NCBI GenBank assembly: GCA_964634675.1
Contig: CAZWLH010000083.1
Span: 1-6,088, forward strand
Length of the DNA: 6,088 bases
Direction of reading: 5' to 3'
From: UMGS172 sp964634675
GTDB lineage: Bacteria > Bacillota > Clostridia > Oscillospirales > Acutalibacteraceae
In this document: positions 1-6,088 of the stretch, piece by piece
Layout of the letters: each line of letters opens with the position of its first letter
Position numbering within the stretch: position 1 is the stretch's first letter
The notes under the pieces: generated by a model
Told to the model about the DNA's origin: nothing
What the model saw: only the letters and a program-made list of their open reading frames with translations
The model's database searches: none
Program-made: the position numbers and the translations under genes

Positions 1-14
1 TTACTGGGTTTTTG

Positions 15-36
15 GCACCGATATCTTTTTCGGTGC
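15..36 (-). other. Stem-loop just downstream of the tRNA, no U-tract
   Basis: On the minus strand GCACCGA (30-36) pairs with TCGGTGC (15-21), a perfect 7-base-pair stem with an 8-base loop, lying a few bases past the tRNA 3' end. It sits where an intrinsic terminator would be expected, but what follows is C then AAAAACCC rather than a run of T. On the plus strand no T-run follows either. It may help 3'-end processing or be a non-canonical terminator. Confidence 0.4.
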
Positions 37-43
37 TACGTTA

Positions 44-120
<77 letters not shown>

Positions 121-142
121 ATATTTTCCTGACTGTTTGTAT

Positions 143-171
143 ATTATACTACATATCTTTCGAAAATGCAA
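143..171 (-). promoter_or_regulatory. Vegetative (sigma-A) promoter of the initiator tRNA
   Basis: On the minus strand a -35 box TTGCAT (166-171) is separated by exactly 17 bases from a perfect -10 box TATAAT (143-148). Transcription would begin near 136, giving a leader of roughly 16 bases before the mature tRNA 5' end at 120, which RNase P would remove. The surrounding DNA is very AT-rich. The site is seen in the sequence; its activity is inferred. Confidence 0.85.
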
Positions 172-240
172 GTGTTTTTTCAAAACTTTTACCATTATTT
201 TTATTTTTCTTTTCGACATATTGAAAAACTCCTTTTTGCC

Positions 241-269
241 TTGCAATTCTGTCTGCAAAATGCTATATT
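241..269 (+). promoter_or_regulatory. Vegetative promoter of the fucosidase / MBL-hydrolase unit
   Basis: A -35 box TTGCAA (241-246) and a -10 box TATATT (264-269) are spaced by 17 bases. The -10 is preceded by TGC, giving an extended -10 (TGn). Transcription would start near 276, leaving about 25 bases of leader before the ATG at 302. A strong ribosome binding site, GGAGG (289-293), lies 8 bases ahead of that ATG. I see no riboswitch, and no clear operator or catabolite-repression site in this short leader. Confidence 0.7.
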
Positions 270-301
270 AAGCTTAACACTTTTACGTGGAGGGTGACTG
301 T

Positions 302-2559
302 ATGAACGATATGCTTCGATTTGATTCTCCAGCCAAGTATTTTGAAGAAAGCTTCCTTCTCGGCAACGGATTTCTCGGCTCCGCAGTTTACGGCGGTACG
401 GCTCTGGAGCGTTACAGCCTCAATGAAGGCACGCTTTGGAGCGGATATCCTCAGAGTGCCGACAATCCGAACGGTCCCGTCGCTCACTTGTACTGAACGG
501 TCAAACGGCCGAAGCCACCGAGCTTATCGAAAAGAGCTTCACCGGTATAAACAACCAAACCTTTCTGCCGCTCTGCTCACTTTATATCGAGCACAAAATC
601 TCCGAGCACCGAAGCTATAACCGCGCCTTGAATATGGCCGAGGGCATTTGCCGTGTCGAATATTCGGGCGACGGCTATTCGGTCGAACGTGAAAGCTTCA
701 TCAGCAACCCGGACAGGATCTTAGCCGTTAAAATAAAGCAAACAAACGTGCCGACGGTGAAGCTTCGCTTGAGCTCCGACCTGCAATGCAACATCACCGC
801 AAATGATAACGGTCTTATTTTACGGGGAGTCGCTCCCGTTTACCGCTATGAGTCGGGCAGATTTTACGCAAGCGGTGAAAATCTCCCATATTACTCCGAA
901 AACGATGCCGAAAAGGGCGTTCGCTACAAAGCAATGCTTACCGTTGAATGCGACGGCAAAGTCCGCTTCAACGGCAATACGGTTGAGCTTTTGAATGCGT
1001 CCGAGGCGGTAATTTATTTCGGTGCACGCACCTCATTCAACGGCTTTGACCGACATCCCTTCCTCGACGGTGCCGAAATCGAAAAAAATTGCGAAAACGA
1101 CCTTCGAAGCGCCGCAGTCAAGGGCTATGAGGCTTTGAAGGCTTCGCATATCGCCGACTTTTCCTCGCTTTACGGTCGCACCGCCTTTGAGCTTGACGGT
1201 GAAGAGTGCGACACTCCCACCGAACGTCTTTTGAAAGAGCACACAAGCAATGTGCTTTACGAGCAGCTTTTCAATCTCGGAAAATACCTGACGATCTCCG
1301 GCTCACGCAAAGGCGGACAGCCGACCAATTTGCAGGGAATTTGGAACGAGCTTGTCTCTCCTCCGTGGAGCTCGAACTATACCCTCAATATCAACACCGA
1401 AATGAATTACAGTCCGACACTTCGCTTAAACCTACCCGAATGCTTTGAACCGTTTGAGCGAATGGCCGGTGAGGTCGCCGCGACCGGCAGAAAAATCGCA
1501 AAAGAATGGTACGGCATTGAGGGGACAATCGTGCATCACAACACCGACCTGTGGCGAATTGCCAATCCCGTCGGATGTCAGACTGCCGGTTCAAGCTCAT
1601 ACAGCTTCTTTAATACCTCGCTCGGCTGGATATTGCTTCATCTTTGCGAAAAATACCGACTTTTCGGTGACCGGGCATACTTGGAAAACACCCTTTATCC
1701 GCTGCTGAGGGAGGTCTGTGAGACCTTTATAAAGCTTCTTGTGAAGGTCGACGGTGAGCATTATGCGATTTCTCCGGCCACCTCTCCCGAGAACAGATAC
1801 ATCGACGGCGACGGTCGTGTGCTCAGCGTTTGCAGGCACTCGGCCATAAACAACGCCATCTGCCGTGACACCCTGAAATCGGCGGTGGAGCTTTCGAAAA
1901 TACTGAAGCTTGACAGTGACACCGAGCGATTTGCCGCTTATCTTGAAAAAATCTATCCCTACGAGACAGGCTCCGACGGCCGCATTTTGGAGTGGGATCG
2001 GGAATTCACCGAGCGCGACCCCAAGCACCGCCACGTTTCTCACCTCTACGGCCTGCATCCTGCCAAGGAGATAACTCCTTACAAGACACCGAAGCTCGCA
2101 AAAGCCGCCGAAAAGTCGCTCAATGTCCGTGAGGACGGCGGAACCGGCTGGTGCATCGCATGGAAGGCAAATATGTGGGCAAGGCTTTTTTGCGGAAACC
2201 GCGCCTTGAAGCTTATCGACAGTCAATTAAGCTTTGTTGAGGCAACCGGCGACTCTACTGCCGTTTATTCCGACGGCGGCACCTATCCAAATCTGCTTTG
2301 TGCTCATCCGCCGTTCCAGATAGACGGCAACTTCGGAGCAACGTCGGCAATGATAGAAATGCTTGTGCAGACCGACAGCAGGGATGTTTACATCCTGCCG
2401 GCCCTGCCCGATAAGTGGCAGCGCGGAAAAATTTCGGGAATTGCGATCGACGGCGGTGCGTTTATCGACATCGCTTGGGAAAACGGCACTGCGACCGACG
2501 TTAAGATCACTCCCGAGGAAAAGGCGGGAGACTATACGCTGCATTTTAAAGGAGAATAA
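302..2559 (+). pseudogene. GH95 alpha-L-fucosidase, reading frame broken near the N-terminus
   Basis: GH95 enzymes cleave terminal alpha-linked L-fucose (or in some members L-galactose) from glycans such as milk oligosaccharides, mucin or xyloglucan by an inverting mechanism. The first frame (302-496) starts at an ATG 8 bases after GGAGG and carries the family N-terminus LLGNGFLGSAVYGG and SLNEGTLWSG, then hits a TGA after NPNGPVAHLY. The rest continues in another frame from about 477 (open 436-2559). It contains NLQGIWNE, PPWSSNYT, NINTEMNY (1387-1410), HHNTDLW (1534-1554), SPE (1783-1791), EDGGTGW and DGNFG (2323-2337). By family knowledge, the Asn pair of NIN, the Glu of SPE and the Asp of DGNFG are the likely catalytic residues, and all are present. 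There is no signal peptide, so the enzyme would be cytoplasmic. Restoring the frame gives about 752-757 residues, normal for GH95. Either a real mutation or an assembly error is possible; without an N-terminal rescue the product is probably inactive. Confidence 0.85.
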
Positions 2560-2564
2560 CTTTT

Positions 2565-3305
2565 ATGAAACTGTACACTCTCGGAACAAGCCACGGCAGA
2601 GCCGAATCGACAAGAAGCTGCTCCGGCACGCTTTTGCAGGTCAACGACGGTTTATACTTGTTGGACTGCGGTTGCGACGTGTCATATAAGGCGGCAAGCT
2701 TGAAGCTGCCCATCGAACGGCTGAAAGCGGTTTTTGTGTCCCATATGCACGCCGACCACGTGGTCAGCCTGCCATCGATAATGAAGCTGTTCACGGTGTA
2801 TATTAAGCGTAATGAACCCGTGAAGCTTTTCCTGCCCGAGCAGCACGGAATCGACACGCTTCTCGACTGGTTCGGAGCTATGCACATCGAGCACGACGGC
2901 AAGCGCTTTGCCTTTGAGGAGGTCAAAGGCGGCGAAATATACTCGGACGAAAACATCACGGTTTCGGCGGTGCCGACCGAGCATATTCTGAACGGAAAAT
3001 TCCCGAGCTTTGCTTATGATATAACGGTCGTGGCCGAAAACAAGCGTATTCTTTACACCGGGGATTTAGCCTACGATTTTCACGATTACCCGAGCGTTTT
3101 GCTCAAAGAGCATTTTGATGCGGTGATAAGTGAGGGCACACATTTCGATTTGAAGAAAAATTCGGACACTATCCGCAAAACCAAGACCGACCGGCTGATC
3201 TTCACTCATATTTATCCTGCGGCGGCGAAATATATCAACGACAATTTGAGTGAATTTCCGTTCGACACGTCCGTTGCCGAGGATCTGGAGATTTTTGAAA
3301 TTTAG
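2565..3305 (+). CDS. MBL-fold metallo-hydrolase (RNase Z-like superfamily)
   Basis: This 246-residue protein has the full metal-binding set of the metallo-beta-lactamase fold: the HMHADH motif with H60, H62, D64 and H65, then H140 (in TEH), D167 (in YTGD) and H215 (in THIYP). It should bind two metal ions, usually zinc, and hydrolyse a phosphodiester or another ester or cyclic substrate. It has no signal peptide and should be cytoplasmic. It is shorter than typical RNase Z and I do not see the extended exosite arm that binds tRNA, so tRNA 3' processing is not supported. The size and layout resemble small uncharacterised members such as B. subtilis YhfI, from memory. The start ATG follows GGAG (2551-2554) by 10 bases. 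That site overlaps the end of the fucosidase gene, and only 5 bases separate that stop from this start, so the two are co-transcribed and perhaps translationally coupled. The substrate is unknown. Confidence 0.88.
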   Translation: MKLYTLGTSHGRAESTRSCSGTLLQVNDGLYLLDCGCDVSYKAASLKLPIERLKAVFVSHMHADHVVSLPSIMKLFTVYIKRNEPVKLFLPEQHGIDTLLDWFGAMHIEHDGKRFAFEEVKGGEIYSDENITVSAVPTEHILNGKFPSFAYDITVVAENKRILYTGDLAYDFHDYPSVLLKEHFDAVISEGTHFDLKKNSDTIRKTKTDRLIFTHIYPAAAKYINDNLSEFPFDTSVAEDLEIFEI

Positions 3306-3337
3306 TGTCGGCGCATTACTCTTTTATAAAATTTAAA

Positions 3338-3386
3338 ACCGCCTCGGTTTACTTTAGCAGGTAAGCCGAGGCGGTCATTTTGTTTT
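3338..3386 (+). terminator. Strong intrinsic terminator after the MBL hydrolase
   Basis: ACCGCCTCGGTTTAC (3338-3352) pairs with GTAAGCCGAGGCGGT (3361-3375), making a 15-base-pair stem with one G-T wobble and an 8-base loop. It is followed by CATTTTGTTTT, a T-rich tail. It lies 32 bases past the hydrolase stop and separates that unit from sigK. The upstream flank is also A/T-rich, so it could stop leftward transcription as well, but no leftward gene reaches it within the window. Confidence 0.93.
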
Positions 3387-3404
3387 GCTTTTAAATGCTA
3401 TGGT

Positions 3405-3434
3405 CGGAATATTTTTCGGTTTGCGGAATATCAT
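3405..3434 (+). promoter_or_regulatory. Possible sporulation (sigma-E type) promoter of sigK with a direct repeat
   Basis: The sequence GAATATT (3407-3413) fits the mother-cell sigma-E -35 consensus as known from B. subtilis (KMATATT). Thirteen bases later, AATATCAT (3427-3434) matches 5 of 8 positions of the sigma-E -10 consensus CATACAHT; the spacing is a base or two short. Both elements overlap an 8-base direct repeat, CGGAATAT, at 3405-3412 and 3424-3431. A weak vegetative alternative is TTGCTT (3385-3390) with AATATT (3408-3413), but its -35 lies in the terminator tail. In Bacillus, sigK is transcribed by sigma-E with SpoIIID; carrying that over here is inference. Confidence 0.3.
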
Positions 3435-3461
3435 CAAACATAAAAGTAGGAGTGTGATGAT

Positions 3462-4151
3462 ATGTTTTTATCGCTTTTAATGAATGTGTTTCCGAACCTG
3501 ATGTATTTCTTTCTGCACGCCGAGGCATACGGCTCATTCCCGAGGGCACTGAGTGCAAAAGAGGAAGGCGATCTGCTGCTCAAAATGGCAGAGGGCGACG
3601 ATAACGCCCGCAAAAAGCTTATCGAGCACAACCTGCGGCTTGTCGCCCACGTTGCAAAGAAATATTTCGGAAGCGGCGCCGACCGTGACGATCTTGTTTC
3701 GATAGGCACCGTCGGACTGATAAAGGCGGTGTCTTCCTTCAAGCCCGATAAAGGCATACGCCTCGCCACCTACGCCGCAAGGTGTATTGATAATGAGATC
3801 CTTATGTACTTCAGAGGGGCAAAGAAGAGTGAGCGTGATGTGTATATCAGCGATCCCATCGATACCGACAAGGACGGCAATACGCTGACTCTTGTCGATG
3901 TCATAACCGATAACAGTGACATAGTCGAGGATCTCGACCTCAAGCTCAAGCTTCAAAAGCTGAAGGAGTACCTTAAGGACACGCTGACTCCGCGTGAGCT
4001 TACGGTCATAAGGCTTCGCTACGGTCTTGAGGGCGGCAGGAAGCTTCCTCAGCGTGAGGTTGCGAAAAAGCTCAGGATCAGCCGCTCATATGTCAGCAGG
4101 ATCGAGAAAAAAGCACTGCAAAAGCTTTATTCGAGATTTGAAAACGGCTGA
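3462..4151 (+). CDS. sigK: Sporulation sigma factor SigK (pro-sigma-K), intact
   Basis: This 229-residue sigma-70 family protein directs RNA polymerase to late mother-cell genes during sporulation (spore coat, cortex and mother-cell lysis in known systems). Region 2 (about residues 50-120) contains IEHNLRLVAHVAKKY, DLVSIGTVGLIKAV and LATYAARCIDNEILM. Region 4 (about 170-226) ends in the helix-turn-helix stretch REVAKKLRISRSYVSRIEKK. These match SigK better than SigE, which has ISQSYISRLEKR at that place. The first 20 or so residues are hydrophobic (MFLSLLMNVFPNLMYFFL), as in the inhibitory, membrane-tethering pro-sequence of B. subtilis pro-sigma-K. By alignment to the Bacillus cleavage site from memory, processing would fall near residue 18. 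The gene is continuous, with no skin-type element inserted. The ATG follows AGGAG (3448-3452) by 9 bases. It sits alone between a terminator and a convergent gene. Confidence 0.92.
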   Translation: MFLSLLMNVFPNLMYFFLHAEAYGSFPRALSAKEEGDLLLKMAEGDDNARKKLIEHNLRLVAHVAKKYFGSGADRDDLVSIGTVGLIKAVSSFKPDKGIRLATYAARCIDNEILMYFRGAKKSERDVYISDPIDTDKDGNTLTLVDVITDNSDIVEDLDLKLKLQKLKEYLKDTLTPRELTVIRLRYGLEGGRKLPQREVAKKLRISRSYVSRIEKKALQKLYSRFENG

Positions 4152-4154
4152 CCG

Positions 4155-5549
4155 TTATTCGATCACGCAGTCGACCTCGACGGTCTTAACGATCTTTTGA
4201 CCCGATACCTTGTCCCAGTTGAAGGCGCCGAAATCGTCAATATATTCGGAAAGATCGATATCACCGGACTTGAACTCGAAGTCGGAAACGGTGTATGCGG
4301 TGCCGAGGGTCTTTATTTTAATAAGTACCTGAGTCGACAGGAACGACTTTTTCAAAACGTCGGTCGTATCCTCGTTTTCGACAAGCTTGCCGTTTGCATC
4401 GAACTCGGCCAAGAGAATTCCGTCTCTCGAATATATCTGAATTCCGTCAAACTCGGCAGGCTCCTGAGCGATACCGAGGTATTTTGCAAGATTTTCGGCA
4501 CAGTCAACGCCCATAATATTAAATGTAGACTGACTGTAATGAATCGTGTTGGTCTGATCCATCATAGAGTGGTCGCAGGTCTCGCTGACTGTCGATATCA
4601 TAAAGAGATCGTCGATATCGTTGCAAAGTCTGTACTGTGCGCTTCTTGCAACGGTGAGGGTGCGGCTTGCCTGAGCGGTTGAACCCGATTTATCGGAGCG
4701 AACGACCGAGATGCCTCCGAAGTCAAGGCCGAGATCGTTCATAAAGCCTTCGTGCATACTCTTATATGCGTCGTAATATGCCTGATCGCTTGAAACGGTG
4801 TTGGCAGAATCCTTTGCGTAAACCTCGTCGTGCTCGCCCTGGTTCCAAATGTATCCCGTGTAAACAATGTTGTAGTCCTTGCTGAGTGCTTCGTAAGAGG
4901 TCTTGTAAGCGTTAACTGCGGCGGAATAAAGCTTGCCGCCGCCGTTATGCACGCAGGCACAGGTATAGTCATCGGGGTTGGGTGTCCACTCGTGAACACC
5001 GACCGCACCGACTGCCGCCTGAACGAATACGACGGTGGTGTCGGTTATCTCGTTCCATCTTACAGCAAACGACGGAGTAACGCCGCCCAGTGTCGCAGAG
5101 CCGTTTTCGGTGTCGCAAAGGCGGCTCATATCGCGGTCATCGGACAAAGAGGTTATTGCGGATTGACCTCTTGAAGAATATGCCACGCCCTTGGTAGGGC
5201 AGAAAGGCTCTTCGGGGAGTGCCGAAGGATCGCCGGCGGTAAGCTCGCTTGCGTAGCCTACACCGGTTGTGAAGTTGGACTGACCCGTAACAAGTATCAG
5301 CGAAATATCCTTTTTGGAGCTGTCATAAGGACGGCTTGACTTGAATGCGGTAATCTCGCCCTTCTTGACCTTGACGGTCAGAGTAGCATCGGCGCCGGAA
5401 TCGTCGGCAGCGGCAGAGGCCGTCTGGCTTGCACCGGGTGCGGCAGATGCGGTCGACGAAGTGCCGTCACTCTTGCCGTCGGAGCCGCAGGCACACGCCG
5501 CAAGACAGAACACGGCGATCAAAGTAACTGAAAGTATTTTTTTAAGCAT
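4155..5549 (-). CDS. SASA/SGNH-type carbohydrate esterase lipoprotein
   Basis: This 464-residue protein begins with a lipoprotein signal peptide: MLKK, a hydrophobic core, then the lipobox LAAC with acylated Cys at 19. A Ser/Ala/Gly/Asp-rich linker (about 22-55) would hold the domain away from the membrane. The catalytic domain (about 80-360) resembles the sialate O-acetylesterase-like (SASA, DUF303) branch of SGNH hydrolases. GQSN places the nucleophile Ser at 91, WNQGEHDE (235-242) matches the conserved QGE block, and His337 in NTIHYS followed by IMG supplies the base. Such enzymes remove acetyl or similar esters from glycans, here on the outer face of the cell membrane. Residues about 361-464 form an extra C-terminal segment I cannot assign; it may bind substrate. 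A G-run (AATGGGGG) 7 bases ahead of the ATG is an unusual ribosome binding site. The stop lies 3 bases from that of sigK, which is convergent. The exact substrate is unknown. Confidence 0.8.
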   Translation of the reverse strand: MLKKILSVTLIAVFCLAACACGSDGKSDGTSSTASAAPGASQTASAAADDSGADATLTVKVKKGEITAFKSSRPYDSSKKDISLILVTGQSNFTTGVGYASELTAGDPSALPEEPFCPTKGVAYSSRGQSAITSLSDDRDMSRLCDTENGSATLGGVTPSFAVRWNEITDTTVVFVQAAVGAVGVHEWTPNPDDYTCACVHNGGGKLYSAAVNAYKTSYEALSKDYNIVYTGYIWNQGEHDEVYAKDSANTVSSDQAYYDAYKSMHEGFMNDLGLDFGGISVVRSDKSGSTAQASRTLTVARSAQYRLCNDIDDLFMISTVSETCDHSMMDQTNTIHYSQSTFNIMGVDCAENLAKYLGIAQEPAEFDGIQIYSRDGILLAEFDANGKLVENEDTTDVLKKSFLSTQVLIKIKTLGTAYTVSDFEFKSGDIDLSEYIDDFGAFNWDKVSGQKIVKTVEVDCVIE

Positions 5550-5581
5550 AATAAAACCCCCATTTCGGTATTATAAGATTC

Positions 5582-5610
5582 ATAATATACCTTTTGCCTT
5601 AAAAAGTCAA
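5582..5610 (-). promoter_or_regulatory. Vegetative promoter of the esterase lipoprotein gene
   Basis: On the minus strand TTGACT (5605-5610) and TATTAT (5582-5587) are separated by exactly 17 bases, each one base off consensus. Transcription should start near 5575, about 25 bases before the ATG. A second TATAAT-like sequence lies a few bases downstream (around 5570-5576) without a spaced -35. I see no operator-like inverted repeat. Confidence 0.75.
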
Positions 5611-5655
5611 CCGATTTAGGAATTTTTTAAGCATTTTGACCGTTGTATTTTTTGC

Positions 5656-5684
5656 TTTACAGAAAGGCTCTTTTGTGGTACAAT
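5656..5684 (+). promoter_or_regulatory. Vegetative promoter of the small unknown gene
   Basis: TTTACA (5656-5661) and TACAAT (5679-5684) are 17 bases apart, and TGG just before the -10 gives an extended -10. Transcription would begin near 5691, leaving a leader of about 35 bases. It points away from the esterase promoter; their -35 boxes are 45 bases apart, so a regulator bound between them could affect both genes. Confidence 0.78.
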
Positions 5685-5725
5685 GTAATAGTAAATACGA
5701 ATAATACTGAATTGGAGTGATTACA

Positions 5726-6013
5726 GTGGCAGATAAATTTTTGACCTATAAGGGTAAGCCTCTCGTAAGAAAGGGCGACGTTATTTATTACGGCGACACC
5801 GCCGATGAGTACATCATTATGATAAAGGTGCTCTCCGTAAAGGATGTCGGCGGCATTAAGGTTTCCGACCGTGTCAGCGTTCAGCTCTTGCTGTCCGACC
5901 AAGAACTTCCGATGAAGGACCGTGTCGTTAAAAAGAGCGAGAAAAACGGCCTTTACACCGCAATGGACGTCGGTTCAATTTGGCTTGCAAGAGCTTTGAA
6001 AAACGAACAGTAA
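5726..6013 (+). CDS. Small conserved-looking protein of unknown function (95 residues)
   Basis: I do not recognise a named family. From the chosen GTG start the protein opens MADKFLTYKGKPLVRKGDVI and is 95 residues long. The GTG at 5726 is preferred because GGAG (5714-5717) stands 8 bases before it; the earlier in-frame GTG at 5717 overlaps that ribosome binding site. The protein is soluble and charged, with no signal peptide, membrane segment or cysteines. The first two thirds look rich in short beta strands (VIYYGD, YIIMIKVLSV, VSVQLLL). It then has the basic stretch DRVVKKSEK and ends in a probable amphipathic helix (AMDVGSIWLARALKN). Similar small proteins occur in gut Clostridia, from memory and unverified. 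It has its own strong promoter and stands apart from the divergent esterase gene. No function is proposed. Confidence 0.82.
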   Translation: MADKFLTYKGKPLVRKGDVIYYGDTADEYIIMIKVLSVKDVGGIKVSDRVSVQLLLSDQELPMKDRVVKKSEKNGLYTAMDVGSIWLARALKNEQ

Positions 6014-6014
6014 C

Positions 6015-6055
6015 AAAAAAAAACGGCTTGCCTTATGCTACGGGTTGATAAGGCA
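6015..6055 (-). terminator. Possible terminator of a leftward transcript entering from the right
   Basis: TGCCTTAT (6029-6036) and ATAAGGCA (6048-6055) form a perfect 8-base-pair stem with an 11-base loop. Read on the minus strand, the hairpin is followed by AGCCG and then nine T residues. The 5-base gap before the T-run is longer than usual, so the call is tentative. Read on the plus strand no T-run follows, so it is a poor terminator for the small gene ending at 6013. The leftward gene itself would lie outside the window. Confidence 0.45.
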
Positions 6056-6088
6056 GTATAGAAACTTATTACATCTGTGGCATTGCAA

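Noticed and set aside
477..496. Programmed ribosomal frameshift to join the two fucosidase frames
   Set aside because: There is no slippery heptamer or homopolymer at the junction, and the missing residues point to lost DNA rather than recoding.
1597..2226. Minus-strand 209-codon open frame inside the fucosidase gene
   Set aside because: The opposite strand encodes well-conserved GH95 motifs throughout. The antisense frame is a by-product of codon bias and has no start signals or recognisable domain.
2546..2984. Two minus-strand open frames opposite the metallo-hydrolase
   Set aside because: The plus strand carries the complete HxHxDH metal site. The antisense frames have no family features.
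4038..4049. 12-base perfect palindrome AGGAAGCTTCCT in sigK
   Set aside because: It falls within codons for the GRKLPQ stretch of region 4, has no loop or T-run, and is easily explained by chance.
4830..5174. Plus-strand 114-codon open frame opposite the esterase gene
   Set aside because: It mirrors conserved esterase coding sequence (around the block I to QGE region) and lacks a ribosome binding site.
6069..6088. Partial minus-strand coding end reading AMPQM then stop
   Set aside because: Only about five codons are visible, far too few to call a gene; it is kept only as a hint in the right-edge finding.

Overview
The window looks like chromosomal DNA from an anaerobic, spore-forming member of the Clostridia, most likely an Oscillospiraceae/Ruminococcaceae-type gut bacterium. 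This is inferred from an intact sporulation sigma factor of the SigK type, a family GH95 alpha-L-fucosidase, a lipobox-bearing carbohydrate esterase, strong Gram-positive ribosome binding sites, and AT-rich intergenic stretches between coding regions of moderate G+C. No database was searched, so the lineage is an inference.

Layout from left to right. An initiator tRNA-Met gene (44-120, minus) has its own consensus promoter. A rightward two-gene unit follows: a GH95 fucosidase gene (302-2559) whose reading frame breaks near 477-496, then a metallo-beta-lactamase-fold hydrolase gene (2565-3305) starting 5 bases after the fucosidase stop. A strong intrinsic terminator (3338-3386) closes this unit. 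The sigK-like gene (3462-4151, plus) comes next and converges, with only 3 bases between stop codons, on a leftward gene for a secreted SASA/SGNH-type esterase lipoprotein (4155-5549, minus). A 176-base divergent intergenic region carries back-to-back vegetative promoters. The right-hand one drives a small 95-residue protein of unknown function (5726-6013, plus). The right edge holds a hairpin next to an A9 run that probably ends a leftward transcript lying outside the window.

Functionally, the fucosidase (cytoplasmic, no signal peptide) and the surface esterase both fit glycan degradation: the esterase would deacylate a glycan outside the cell and the fucosidase would remove fucose from imported oligosaccharides. 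They are separately transcribed, and nothing in the sequence links them directly. The tRNA, the sigma factor and the small protein look like unrelated housekeeping or sporulation neighbours.

I see no CRISPR array, insertion sequence, prophage or defence cassette, and no convincing undescribed system. The most notable points are the broken fucosidase frame, the uninterrupted sigK with a hydrophobic pro-sequence, and the small uncharacterised protein with a strong promoter. No gene-free stretch exceeds 300 bases.
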